64,000 bases of DNA from Thalassobius sp049116315 (GCA_049116315.1 JAGDZD010000015.1:186001-250000); one strand, 5' to 3'. Counted from the stretch's first letter, positions 18,002-26,180 are shown. The notes: generated by a model from the letters alone, not told the origin. Program-made: numbers and translations.

Positions 18002-19144
18002 TTAAGAGACCCGTTGCCCCTGCACCCAAACGCCGCGCACCGCTGGCGTGTTGGCCACCCGCGCCACCCGGACAACATCCGCACGCTTGCCAATTTCAAT
18101 CAGACCCCGGTCATGCAAACCCGCCGCGCGGGCTGGGGCCTTGGTGACTGTGGCGATCCCGCGGGCAATATTGCCCCACATATCGCCCAACAACAACGCC
18201 GACGACAAAAGCGCCGAGGGGACATAATCCGATGACACAATGTCCAACAGATCCAATTCTGCCAGCTCTCCTGCCGCAACATTGCCCGAGTGAGAGCCGC
18301 CTCGGATCAGGTTCGGTGCACCCATCATGACCGCAATTCCATTCTCATTGCAGGCGCGAGCCGCCTCCACAGTTGTGGGGAATTCAGCCAGTCGGATGCC
18401 GTGTTGTGCCGACACTGTTACGTGTTCGCCAGTGGTGTCATCATGGCTGGCCAGCACGGCGCCATAGCGGGCCGCCTCAGCGACAGCCACTCTTTCGTGG
18501 CGCTCGCCATTGCGGCTGCGCATGGCTCGCAAATTGGCCACGTGATCGGCGAAATCCTCTTCGGACATGCTGTTCTTGCCCATGACATAGGCTTTGAGTT
18601 TGTTCAGATCGCGGAACTGACGCTGCCCGGGGGTATGGTCCATCAGGCTGACAATGCCGACACGGTCCTCGGGGCCAAATTCGGCCATTTCCTCTTCCAG
18701 CGTTTCAGAGCAGACCTCAGCGCGCAAATGCAGATAATGGCTGATCTTCAGCGCATTGGCGGCGCGCAACTCCATCAGCTCTTTGGACAACGAGCGCGCG
18801 TATTTCAAATAGCGCCCCTTCCCCGTTGGGATCGAACCGACGCGCATTGCGTCAAACACAGTGGTGATGCCAACCCCGGCCAGCTCTGCATCATGAGCAA
18901 TGATCGCGGCAGCATGGGGCCAATCCACCTTCGGTCGAGGTTGGATGTGACGCTCAAGGTTGTCGGTGTGCAACTCAATCAAGCCGGGGCACAACAGATC
19001 GCCACCGAAATCTTCGGCGCCTTCGGGGACCGACTGACCGGGGGTAATCGCGGCGATTTTGCCCTCCTTGAGGGTCAAAGCACCGCGGATCACTTCGTTT
19101 TCAAGAACGATATTTGCGTTTGCGAGAATTAGCTGATTTGTCAT
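18002..19144 (-). CDS. phnM: PhnM, ribose 1-methylphosphonate 5-triphosphate diphosphatase (copy 1)
   Basis: PhnM removes diphosphate from alpha-D-ribose 1-methylphosphonate 5-triphosphate before C-P lyase cleavage. The 380-aa amidohydrolase shows the metal-binding LIELHTDNLERH block, VSLMDHTPGQRQ, ASHDDTTGEHV and GAPNLIRGGSHSGNVAAGEL, all typical of PhnM. The frame can be extended 39 bp upstream, but AAAGGTAA is correctly placed for ATG 19144. It is the distal gene of the minus-strand set and is divergent from the DUF1045 gene. A second PhnM-like protein is encoded at 26256. Confidence 0.94.
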   Translation of the reverse strand: MTNQLILANANIVLENEVIRGALTLKEGKIAAITPGQSVPEGAEDFGGDLLCPGLIELHTDNLERHIQPRPKVDWPHAAAIIAHDAELAGVGITTVFDAMRVGSIPTGKGRYLKYARSLSKELMELRAANALKISHYLHLRAEVCSETLEEEMAEFGPEDRVGIVSLMDHTPGQRQFRDLNKLKAYVMGKNSMSEEDFADHVANLRAMRSRNGERHERVAVAEAARYGAVLASHDDTTGEHVTVSAQHGIRLAEFPTTVEAARACNENGIAVMMGAPNLIRGGSHSGNVAAGELAELDLLDIVSSDYVPSALLSSALLLGDMWGNIARGIATVTKAPARAAGLHDRGLIEIGKRADVVRVARVANTPAVRGVWVQGQRVS

Positions 19145-19200
19145 TGTCTTGTTACCTTTTGGCGTCATGCCGCCTTGCAGCACTTATCAGGGGCCACACC

Positions 19201-19884
19201 GTGACCGACTTCAAACGTTATGCGATTTACTATGCGCCTCAACCCGGCGCTTTGGCTGATTTTGGGGCCAGCTGGTTGGGCTGGGATCTGGCGCAAGGAT
19301 GTGCGTGCCCCTATGCGGATATTGCGGGTTTGGACGCGGAAAAACTGACGGCGACGCCGCATAAATACGGGTTGCACGGCACCGTCAAACCGCCGTTCTT
19401 CTTGGCAGAGGGCACCAGTTTCGATGATCTGTGTCATGCCACACAAGCCCATTGCGCCAGCCAAAACGCGGTTCAGCTGGACGGCTTGGTTTTGTCGCGC
19501 CTTGGTGGGTTTTTGGCGTTGAAGGTGACAGGTGAGGCAAACTCTCTGGCGGCACTTGCTGGCGAAACCGTTCGAACGTTGGATCGTTTTCGCGCCCCCG
19601 CAAGCGAGACAGAACTGGCTCGGCGTCGCAAATCCGGCCTGACGGCGCGCCAAGAGGCGCTTTTGACGCAATGGGGCTACCCCTATGTCATGGAGGAGTT
19701 CCGCTTTCACATCACGCTGACCGGCCGATTGGGGGCCCAGCAAGCCGAAGCCACGCGCAGCGCGCTCGCCCCGGTTCTGGAACCGATCTTGCCGACGCCG
19801 TTTCTGGTGCACGACTTGTGTCTGGCCGGTGAAGACAGCGATGGAAAGTTTCACCTGATCCATCGCTATCCTCTTTCTGCGTAA
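19201..19884 (+). CDS. DUF1045 phosphonate-operon protein, 2H phosphoesterase-like
   Basis: A 227-aa protein of the DUF1045 family that accompanies C-P lyase genes in alphaproteobacteria. Two HxT motifs are visible, in KYGLHGTVKPP and EFRFHITLTGRL, the hallmark of the 2H phosphoesterase superfamily, which often opens cyclic phosphates. phnP, whose product hydrolyses the cyclic ribosyl phosphate made by C-P lyase, is absent from the window, so this protein is a candidate replacement (inference). GTG 19201 with CAGGGG upstream is chosen over earlier in-frame codons. The last 19 bp overlap phnN tail to tail. Confidence 0.8.
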   Translation: MTDFKRYAIYYAPQPGALADFGASWLGWDLAQGCACPYADIAGLDAEKLTATPHKYGLHGTVKPPFFLAEGTSFDDLCHATQAHCASQNAVQLDGLVLSRLGGFLALKVTGEANSLAALAGETVRTLDRFRAPASETELARRRKSGLTARQEALLTQWGYPYVMEEFRFHITLTGRLGAQQAEATRSALAPVLEPILPTPFLVHDLCLAGEDSDGKFHLIHRYPLSA

Positions 19885-20411
19885 ACGGCGGCTTCAAACG
19901 CCTCGAGCGTTGCGCTGAGCGCCCCGTCGTTGCGAATTTCGACCGGGGTCAGCCCCGGCGCCAGTGTGAACGTGGCGCGTTGCAGACGCTTGGCCTGATC
20001 TTCGGCGGTTTCACGCCCCCGTTCGGCCAGCCGCGACGCCAGAACCTCGGGTGAGGCGGTCAGCAGAATGATCAATGATCGGGCAAAGCGGCCTTCCAAC
20101 TGGGGCAAAACACTGCGTGACAGATTGGCCAAGACATCACGTCCTTCGGCCAAGGCCTCATCCACCGTCGCCGGGATGCCATAGCGCAAACCATGCGCCT
20201 CCCAGTGCAGTGCAAAGGCGCCTGCAGCGACGCTGGCCTCAAAGGCTTCAACGCTCACGGTTTGCGCGTCCTCGCCCCCCGCCAAAGGATCGCGGGTGAT
20301 CACCCGACGCACCTTTTGGATTTGGGGATGCTTGGCGCAAATGGCATCCATGACGGTGTCTTTGCCAACGCCAGATGGGCCGACAACCGCGATGAAACGA
20401 CCGGACATCAC
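19866..20411 (-). CDS. phnN: PhnN, ribose 1,5-bisphosphate kinase
   Basis: PhnN phosphorylates ribose 1,5-bisphosphate to PRPP, returning the sugar of the C-P lyase pathway to metabolism. The 181-aa product has the P-loop GPSGVGKDT at residues 11-19 and the guanylate-kinase-like layout of the family (RRVITRDPLAGGEDAQTVS; YGIPATVDEALAEGRDVL). Two adjacent ATGs (20411, 20408) overlap the phnL stop. Its 3' end overlaps the convergent DUF1045 gene by 19 bp. Confidence 0.93.
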   Translation of the reverse strand: MMSGRFIAVVGPSGVGKDTVMDAICAKHPQIQKVRRVITRDPLAGGEDAQTVSVEAFEASVAAGAFALHWEAHGLRYGIPATVDEALAEGRDVLANLSRSVLPQLEGRFARSLIILLTASPEVLASRLAERGRETAEDQAKRLQRATFTLAPGLTPVEIRNDGALSATLEAFEAAVYAERG

Positions 20412-21088
20412 GCGGCTTGTGGCGTAAAGACCGCCACATCCACTTCACGATCACACACGCGATCGCGGGCCGCTTCGTCATGGAAAATGCCAATGATGGC
20501 GGTTCCACGGGCTTTGGCCTCTTCGATCAAGGTCAAAACCACCTCTCTGTTGGTCGCATCCAAACTGGCTGTAGGCTCATCCAGCAACAGCGCAGGAAAG
20601 TTATGGGCAAAGCCGCGCGCAATGTTCACACGCTGCTGCTCCCCGCCCGAAAACGTCGTCGGCGACAAAGCCCATAACCGTTCCGGAATGTTCAGCCTCT
20701 GCAACAAATCACGCGCCCGCGCGCGGGCCACCTCAGGTTCCGCCCCAAGGGACAGCAATGGTTCAGCCACAACATCCAGCGTCGGCACCCGCGGCACAAC
20801 GCGCAAGAACTGGCTGACATAGCCCAGCACTTCGCGCCGCAACGTCAGAATATCGCGCGGCGTGGCCTGTGCCACATCCACATCCCCCACCAAAATCTGA
20901 CCCGAATTGGACAGGTAATTCCCATACACCATCCGCATCAGGGTCGATTTTCCCGCCCCAGAGGCGCCGATAAGGGCCACACATTCACCAGCCTTCACAC
21001 TCAGGTTGGCTCGATCCATCACCGGGATCACCGCGCTGCCCTGATTGTGCAGCACAAAGTTCTTCGATACGTCGCTGATCTCAATCAT
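20408..21088 (-). CDS. phnL: PhnL, C-P lyase complex ATP-binding protein
   Basis: PhnL is an ABC-type ATPase of the C-P lyase system. The 226-aa product has Walker A GASGAGKST, the signature FSGGEQQRVNIARG and Walker B LLLDEPTASLD. With PhnG, H, I and M it is associated with forming the triphosphate ribosyl phosphonate. It overlaps phnN and is separated from phnK by 75 bp holding a GC-rich hairpin repeat. Confidence 0.94.
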   Translation of the reverse strand: MIEISDVSKNFVLHNQGSAVIPVMDRANLSVKAGECVALIGASGAGKSTLMRMVYGNYLSNSGQILVGDVDVAQATPRDILTLRREVLGYVSQFLRVVPRVPTLDVVAEPLLSLGAEPEVARARARDLLQRLNIPERLWALSPTTFSGGEQQRVNIARGFAHNFPALLLDEPTASLDATNREVVLTLIEEAKARGTAIIGIFHDEAARDRVCDREVDVAVFTPQAA

Positions 21089-21096
21089 CTCTCAGC

Positions 21097-21156
21097 CTTT
21101 TCATCTTGCTCAAATACTCCGGGGGAGTCGCCAGGGGCGACGGGGGCAGCGCCCCC
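21097..21156. repeat. GC-rich multi-hairpin intergenic repeat between phnK and phnL
   Basis: The stretch starts with CTTTTCATCTTGCTCAAATA and continues with three short palindromes: CTCC/GGAG (21117-21127), GTCGCC-agg-GGCGAC (21127-21141) and GGGGGC-agc-GCCCCC (21142-21156). This layout recalls a common REP-like intergenic repeat of Rhodobacteraceae (from memory). Only one copy was found here. It lies inside the phnJ-phnK-phnL-phnN unit and could stabilise or attenuate the transcript. Confidence 0.55.
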
Positions 21157-21163
21157 AACCCGC

Positions 21164-21934
21164 TTAAACTTGCAGAACCGAGCTGACCAGCAGCTGGGTA
21201 TACCCATGTTGAGGATCGTCCAGCACCTGATCGGTCAGGCCGGTCTCAACCACATGGCCTGACTTCATCACCATCAACCGATCGGCCAGCAAGCGCACCA
21301 CAGCCAGGTCATGGGTCACGATGATCGCGCTCAATCCCATTTCCCGTACCAAGCCGCGCAGCAGATCCAACAGGCGCGCCTGAACCGACACATCCAACCC
21401 GCCCGTGGGCTCATCCATAAAGACCAGACGCGGGCCAGTGACCAGATTGCGGGCAATTTGCAGACGCTGTTGCATGCCGCCTGAAAAGGCGCTGGGTCGA
21501 TCGTCGACGCGGTCGGTGGCGATTTCAACCCGGCCCAGCCAATCAGTGGCCTGCGAGCGGATGTCGCCATAGTTGCGCGCGCCAACGGCCATCAATCGTT
21601 CGCCAACGTTGCCGCCGGCGCTGACACCCATGCGCAGTCCATCGCGGGCGTGCTGGTGTACAAAGGCCCAATCGGTGCGGCTCAGCATGCGGCGCTCAGG
21701 TTCGCTCATCTCAACCGTATCGCGCAGCCCATCACTGCGGGTGTCAAACAGGACCTGACCGGTATCCGGGGCCAGATGACCTGCCATGCAATTGAGCAAT
21801 GTGGATTTTCCGGAGCCGGATTCTCCTACGATGCCCATGACTTCACCGGGGTAGAGGTCAAATGAAACGTCTTTGCAGCCTATCCGGTTGCCGTAAAACT
21901 TAGAGAGGTCTTTGACCTGGAACAGCGGGCTCAT
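21164..21934 (-). CDS. phnK: PhnK, C-P lyase complex ATP-binding protein
   Basis: PhnK is the ABC-type ATPase that binds the PhnGHIJ core complex through PhnJ. The 256-aa product contains Walker A GESGSGKST, the signature FSGGMQQRLQIARN and Walker B LVFMDEPTGGLD followed by the H-loop VTHDLAVVRLLA. Its start overlaps the phnJ stop by 4 bp. Confidence 0.95.
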   Translation of the reverse strand: MSPLFQVKDLSKFYGNRIGCKDVSFDLYPGEVMGIVGESGSGKSTLLNCMAGHLAPDTGQVLFDTRSDGLRDTVEMSEPERRMLSRTDWAFVHQHARDGLRMGVSAGGNVGERLMAVGARNYGDIRSQATDWLGRVEIATDRVDDRPSAFSGGMQQRLQIARNLVTGPRLVFMDEPTGGLDVSVQARLLDLLRGLVREMGLSAIIVTHDLAVVRLLADRLMVMKSGHVVETGLTDQVLDDPQHGYTQLLVSSVLQV

Positions 21935-22800
21935 GCGGCGCTCTCCTCATAGGGGGCGCCTTGGGCGCCAACGTGACCGGCCTCGCGGCGGGTGCGACAA
22001 AAATCGGTATCCGAGCAGACAAACATCCGGCCACCGGCATCATCTGTGATCACCTCGTCGAGATAAGAACTGTCAGAGCCACAGAGATCACAGGGGTGAT
22101 CGGCCTTGCTGGCTTCAAAGGGGTAATCTTCGAAATCCAAGGACACCACTTTGGTGTAGGGCGGCAGCGCATAAATCCGTTGTTCGCGCCCGGCGCCAAA
22201 CAGTTGGATCGCTGACATTTCAAGCTTGGGATTGTCAAACTTCGGGATCGGGGACGGGTCCATGACATAGCGGTCTTCGACCTTCACCGGATAGGCGTAA
22301 GACGTCGAAATGGCCCCATTGCGAGAGATGTCTTCATAGAGTTTCACATGCATCAGCCCGTATTCCTCTAGGGCATGCATCTTGCGGGTCTCGGTCTCGC
22401 GGGGTTCCAGAAATCGAAGGGGTTCGGGAATGGGCACCTGATACACAAGGATCTGATTGGGGCTCAGATCTTCTTCGGGGATCCGGTGGCGGGTCTGAAT
22501 AACATCCGCTTTGGCCGTTTCTTCGGTGGTGGCGACATCCGCCGTTTTCTCAAAGAATTTGCGGATGGAAACGGCGTTGGTGGTGTCGTCCGCGCCTTGG
22601 TCGATCACTTTCATGGTGTCGGTTGGGCACAGAACTGCCGCACTGACCTGCACCCCGCCAGTGCCCCACCCATAGGGCATGGGCATTTCGCGCGAAGCGA
22701 ACGGGACCTGATAGCCGGGAACCGCAAGGCCTTTGAGGATGGCGCGGCGGATCATACGTTTTGTTTGTTCGTCTAGATAAGCAAAGTTATAGTCACTCAT
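21931..22800 (-). CDS. phnJ: PhnJ, C-P lyase radical SAM subunit
   Basis: PhnJ cleaves the carbon-phosphorus bond by radical SAM chemistry. The 289-aa product has the cysteine set C237, C240, C262 and C268 in the order CX2CX21CX5C, the same spacing as the E. coli enzyme. The N-terminal YNFAYLDEQTKRMIRRAI and YGWGTGGVQVSAAVL are also family-typical. AAAGGA precedes ATG 22800. It is separated from phnI by 463 bp that hold two genes on the other strand, so it needs its own promoter or an antisense-spanning transcript. Confidence 0.97.
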   Translation of the reverse strand: MSDYNFAYLDEQTKRMIRRAILKGLAVPGYQVPFASREMPMPYGWGTGGVQVSAAVLCPTDTMKVIDQGADDTTNAVSIRKFFEKTADVATTEETAKADVIQTRHRIPEEDLSPNQILVYQVPIPEPLRFLEPRETETRKMHALEEYGLMHVKLYEDISRNGAISTSYAYPVKVEDRYVMDPSPIPKFDNPKLEMSAIQLFGAGREQRIYALPPYTKVVSLDFEDYPFEASKADHPCDLCGSDSSYLDEVITDDAGGRMFVCSDTDFCRTRREAGHVGAQGAPYEESAA

Positions 22801-22847
22801 GACCGATCCTTTCAGCCAAGTCGTTTCAAGGGCAAAGGAGCCCCAAT

Positions 22848-23027
22848 ATGAGTTCTGAATTTATGGGCACCCTTTTGGGTATCTTGATCTGCATCGCGGT
22901 GGCGGGCATCATTTTGGTGGCGCTGTTTTCCGGAGGCTCCAAGAAGACCAAGCGTAGTCAAAGCCGAAGCACCTTTGTGGCAGGCATCGACGATGCGCCG
23001 GTTTCCGGCGACCCAAGCAGCGAGTGA
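22848..23027 (+). CDS. Small membrane protein inside the phn locus (59 aa)
   Basis: A 59-codon open frame: a short N-terminus, one strong membrane helix (FMGTLLGILICIAVAGIILV), then a basic stretch (SKKTKRSQSR) and an acidic tail ending in SSE. It has a textbook AAAGGAG seven bases before the ATG. No family is recognised. It lies between phnI and phnJ but on the opposite strand, with its start only 47 bp from the divergent phnJ start, and a second small membrane gene follows 21 bp downstream. Confidence 0.6.
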   Translation: MSSEFMGTLLGILICIAVAGIILVALFSGGSKKTKRSQSRSTFVAGIDDAPVSGDPSSE

Positions 23028-23048
23028 TCGCACCAAACGGAGACAAAA

Positions 23049-23261
23049 ATGCTGTCTGACATCATTCTGATTTTGTTCGTTACAGGCATAATTGTGATTG
23101 TGGTTAAGCTGTCCAACCGGACGCCCAAGCCGCCGAAACATCCGCCAAAACGCACCTCTGGCTACAAGCCCGATGCGGGGACCGGTCTGGGCGGCATGGC
23201 CGCGTTTAGCGCCGAAGTTTCTTCCGAAAGCAGCGGCGGCGGAGGGGGAGGCGGCGAGTAG
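23049..23261 (+). CDS. Small membrane protein with glycine-rich tail (70 aa)
   Basis: A 70-aa protein with a single N-terminal membrane helix (MLSDIILILFVTGIIVIVVK), a proline/lysine linker (RTPKPPKHPPKRTSGYKP) and a run of glycines before the final Glu. CGGAG lies six to eight bases before the ATG. It follows the 59-aa gene closely and converges with phnI, whose stop is two bases beyond its own. Family and function are unknown; it is likely coexpressed with the 59-aa gene. Confidence 0.6.
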   Translation: MLSDIILILFVTGIIVIVVKLSNRTPKPPKHPPKRTSGYKPDAGTGLGGMAAFSAEVSSESSGGGGGGGE

Positions 23262-23263
23262 GC

Positions 23264-24352
23264 TCATTCTGCGGCCTCTTGCATCGCGGACCCCTGCGCA
23301 GATGACCGCAGCTTACGCACCAGTTCCAACTCGGATTGGAAATCAACGTAATGGGGCAATTTGATATGCTCCAGAAAGCCGGTCGCCTGAATATTGTCCG
23401 AGTGATACAGCACAAATTCTTCGTCCTGTGCCGGCGCGCCAACATTGTCTTCGCCAAGCTCTTTCCAGCGCAGCGCCCGATCCACCAGCGCCATTGAAAT
23501 GGCTTTGCGTTCGGTTTGGCCAAACACCAATCCATACCCGCGGGTGAATTGTGGTGGTTCTGTTTTGGACCCGACAAATTGGTTCACGGTTTCGCATTCC
23601 GTCAGCTCGATGCTGCCAATTTCAATGGCAAAACCAAGCTCGGGGATGACCATCTCGACATCGCAAGTGCCGATGCGCAGCTCGCCGACGAAAGCGTGAT
23701 TGCGGCCGTACCCACGTTGGGTCGAATAGGCCATGCCCAGCACAAACCCTTCGTCACCCCGGGCCAGTGATTGCAAACGCAGCGCACGGCTGGCGGGCAA
23801 TTCAAGTGGCTCACGTGTCAGATCACGCGGTGTTTCGTCGCTTGGAACTTCAGTCTGAATCAAGCCTTCTTGGTTTAGAAAGTCCGTGATGTGGGGCACG
23901 TCACCGGGTTGGGCGTCGCGGCTAGGCGCTGCGGGCACCTCACCTTCGGCGGCCAATTTGAAATCCAGCAGACGGTGTGTGTAATCAAAGGTTGGCCCCA
24001 AAATTTGCCCACCGGGGGCGTCTTTGAAGGTGGCGCTGATCCGGCGATCACAGGCCATCGTTTCGGTTTCAACAGGCAGAGTTGTGCCAAAACGGGGCAG
24101 GGTGGTGCGATAGGCACGAATGAGGAAGATCGCCTCGATCAGGTCGCCGCGCGCCTGTTTGATCGCCAAAGCGGCCAAATCAGGATCATAGAGCGAGCCT
24201 TCGGCCATCACCCGGTTGACGGCCAAGGACATTTGTTCGCGGATTTGAGGAACCGAAAGCTCGGGGATCGATGTGTCACCCCGGCGTTCTTCGGCAAGCC
24301 AAGCGTGGGCGGCGTCAATGGCCTTCTCGCCACCTTTTACAGCTACATACAT
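23264..24352 (-). CDS. phnI: PhnI, C-P lyase core subunit
   Basis: PhnI is the core subunit linked to ribosyl transfer: it displaces adenine from ATP with phosphonate, together with PhnG, H and L. The 362-aa product starts MYVAVKGGEKAIDAAHAWLA and carries the conserved stretches ATFKDAPGGQILGPTFDYTH and RGYGLVFGQTERKAISMALV. The frame runs further upstream through phnH, but the ATG at 24352 overlaps the phnH stop and gives the expected length. Confidence 0.96.
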   Translation of the reverse strand: MYVAVKGGEKAIDAAHAWLAEERRGDTSIPELSVPQIREQMSLAVNRVMAEGSLYDPDLAALAIKQARGDLIEAIFLIRAYRTTLPRFGTTLPVETETMACDRRISATFKDAPGGQILGPTFDYTHRLLDFKLAAEGEVPAAPSRDAQPGDVPHITDFLNQEGLIQTEVPSDETPRDLTREPLELPASRALRLQSLARGDEGFVLGMAYSTQRGYGRNHAFVGELRIGTCDVEMVIPELGFAIEIGSIELTECETVNQFVGSKTEPPQFTRGYGLVFGQTERKAISMALVDRALRWKELGEDNVGAPAQDEEFVLYHSDNIQATGFLEHIKLPHYVDFQSELELVRKLRSSAQGSAMQEAAE

Positions 24353-24921
24353 CAGGCAATCTCCAACTTTGTGCTGCGGGGCAACGCCGCAAGGGACGCG
24401 CCAGCGGTGAAGTAGAAATCCAACCCCAGTGGGAACAACATGGCGTTGTTTTGCAGGGCAATGGGGTCTGGCAGGGTCAAGGCGGCGGTGTCTTTGATTC
24501 CAGGACCGCGCAGCGTTGTGCCCGTTTGGGTCAATGTGTCGGTTTCCACGATCAACGTTGCGCTGCGATCTGGGTATTCTGAGGTGCCGATTGCAAATTG
24601 GCTGATGGGCAACAGATCGTCCCATTGGCCAAAGGCAAAGCTACACTCAGCAGCCGAAGTAAGCGGCGCACCGGTGTGGAAGGTCAGCCAGTCGCGCACG
24701 GGTTGGCAATCAAGCGCGCCAGCCAAATGCACCGGGGTTGTGCCATCCAGCAACGTCACCGCCAAAACGCCAGCGGCAACGGACATGGGGGCAGGTGGCT
24801 GCGCCCCTTCAACCATTTCGATGCTGCCGGGGCGGGCCATTGCGTTCATCAGCCCGCGAAAGGCGCGCGCGGCGTCACGCGGCGCATCGGCAAAACCACC
24901 GCTGAGTGCTGTGTCCTGCAT
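24352..24921 (-). CDS. phnH: PhnH, C-P lyase core subunit
   Basis: PhnH is a subunit of the C-P lyase core complex. The 189-aa product begins MQDTALSGGFADAPRDAARA and includes RGLMNAMARPGSIEMVEGAQ and RGPGIKDTAALTL, typical of PhnH. GAGGAGA lies before ATG 24921, which overlaps the phnG stop. It is coupled to phnI by a one-base overlap. Confidence 0.95.
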   Translation of the reverse strand: MQDTALSGGFADAPRDAARAFRGLMNAMARPGSIEMVEGAQPPAPMSVAAGVLAVTLLDGTTPVHLAGALDCQPVRDWLTFHTGAPLTSAAECSFAFGQWDDLLPISQFAIGTSEYPDRSATLIVETDTLTQTGTTLRGPGIKDTAALTLPDPIALQNNAMLFPLGLDFYFTAGASLAALPRSTKLEIA

Positions 24922-25364
24922 CAGTTGTCTCCTCGGACCATGGTGAAAAAGTCGACCTTGGTGGCCGCAGCCTTGGCGGCGCGTGTCGCCTTTGCGGCGG
25001 CAACTTCGGTTTCCAAGGGTGTTAGGATTTGGGCCTGCAGTTGGGCGGCGGCTGCGGTTTGCATCATCGCATCCACAACAGCGGCGGTTTCTGCTTTGGC
25101 TTTGTCGCGACCCTGCACATAGGCGTGGCCAACCTCGCCGCTGTCCAGACGCACCGAACACCGGGTCACGGTCATCTCACCCAAGTTAAAGGCTGCGCCG
25201 GTGCCTCCCATGCGGCCCTGCACCATTGTGCCGCCCACTTCGGGGGCGCGCAGCAACTGATAGTCGGCGCGAATCTCTTGTGCAGCCCATAGGTCTGCAA
25301 GACGGTCTGCCGGGGCTTTCGCCAGCAAGCTCATCCATGTTTTTCGGTCGTTTGTTCGGGTCAT
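24921..25364 (-). CDS. phnG: PhnG, C-P lyase core subunit
   Basis: PhnG is the small core subunit of C-P lyase. The 147-aa product has RAPEVGGTMVQGRMGGTGAA and MTVTRCSVRLDSGEVGHAYV as recognisable PhnG blocks, and an alanine/lysine-rich C-terminal helix. It is the first gene of phnG-phnH-phnI and is divergent from phnF across 105 bp containing half-sites likely bound by PhnF. Confidence 0.94.
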   Translation of the reverse strand: MTRTNDRKTWMSLLAKAPADRLADLWAAQEIRADYQLLRAPEVGGTMVQGRMGGTGAAFNLGEMTVTRCSVRLDSGEVGHAYVQGRDKAKAETAAVVDAMMQTAAAAQLQAQILTPLETEVAAAKATRAAKAAATKVDFFTMVRGDN

Positions 25365-25365
25365 C

Positions 25366-25410
25366 TAGACACCTTGTCGATTTGTCTACTTTACTATACA
25401 ACTAGACAAA
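25366..25410. promoter_or_regulatory. Probable PhnF operator in the phnG/phnF divergent region
   Basis: Three related half-sites are visible: TAGACA (25366-25371), TTTGTCTA (25381-25388) and TAGACAAA (25403-25410). The last two form a perfect inverted repeat with a 14-bp spacer. Regulators of the GntR/HutC subfamily commonly recognise GT-N-TA-N-AC type sequences, so these fit binding by the adjacent PhnF. The sites lie immediately upstream of the phnG ATG and near the phnF promoter. No binding has been shown. Confidence 0.5.
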
Positions 25411-25469
25411 TATTAGATCTAAACACATAGAATCAGCAACCCATCACTTTGTGAATTATTGGTGACACA

Positions 25470-26180
25470 ATGGCCAAGACCCCGGTTTGGAAATCCATCG
25501 CGCAAACCTTGACCGGCGAAATAGCCGAAGGGCATTACCGTCCCGGCGATAAGCTACCGACCGAAGCGGCGCTGTCAGCCCGCTTTGGTGTGAACCGTCA
25601 TACGGTGCGTCACGCGCTCCAGTACCTACAAGACCAAGGTTTGACCCATTCGCGGCGCGGGGCGGGGGTCTTTGTTCTGGCCGAACCGACCGAATACCCC
25701 ATTGGCAAGCGGGTGCGGTTTCATCAGAACGTCAAAGCGGCTGGGCGCATGCCGGACCGGCGTATGCTGTCAACGCAGACTCGACCCGCCAACACCCGCG
25801 AAGCCGAGGCGCTGCAGCTGACGGTGGGCGCGTTGGTTCACGTGTACGAGGGTCTGTCACTGGCGGATGGTGTGCCGGTTGCCTTGTTCTGTTCGGTGTT
25901 TCCCGCAGAACGGTTTCCACGCTTGTTAGAGGATCTTAATCAGACAAATTCGGTCACGGCTGCGCTACGCGTGGCCCATGTGACGGATTACACGCGGGCC
26001 TCAACACGGTTGAACGCAAAGATCGCCAACGCCACGCAGGCGGTACATCTGAACGTCACCGAAGGCGCCCCGATTCTGCGCACTTTGTCGGTGAACCAAG
26101 ACCAAGATGGCTGCCCGGTGGAATACGGCCGGACCTGGTTTGTCGGAGATCGGATAACTTTGGTGATCGAAGGTGAATAA
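25470..26180 (+). CDS. phnF: PhnF, GntR/HutC-family transcriptional regulator
   Basis: A 236-aa regulator with an N-terminal winged helix (LTGEIAEGHYRPGDKLPTEA; FGVNRHTVRHALQYLQDQGL, residues ~12-65) and a C-terminal UTRA ligand-binding domain (about 95-235). PhnF is the usual local repressor of phn genes. It is divergent from phnG and is followed 75 bp later by the second phnM gene in the same direction. Confidence 0.9.
   Translation: MAKTPVWKSIAQTLTGEIAEGHYRPGDKLPTEAALSARFGVNRHTVRHALQYLQDQGLTHSRRGAGVFVLAEPTEYPIGKRVRFHQNVKAAGRMPDRRMLSTQTRPANTREAEALQLTVGALVHVYEGLSLADGVPVALFCSVFPAERFPRLLEDLNQTNSVTAALRVAHVTDYTRASTRLNAKIANATQAVHLNVTEGAPILRTLSVNQDQDGCPVEYGRTWFVGDRITLVIEGE

Noticed and set aside
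18290..19132. Long plus-strand open frame (280 codons) antisense to phnM
   Set aside because: It is a shadow of the clearly coding phnM frame; it has no domain or good ribosome binding site.
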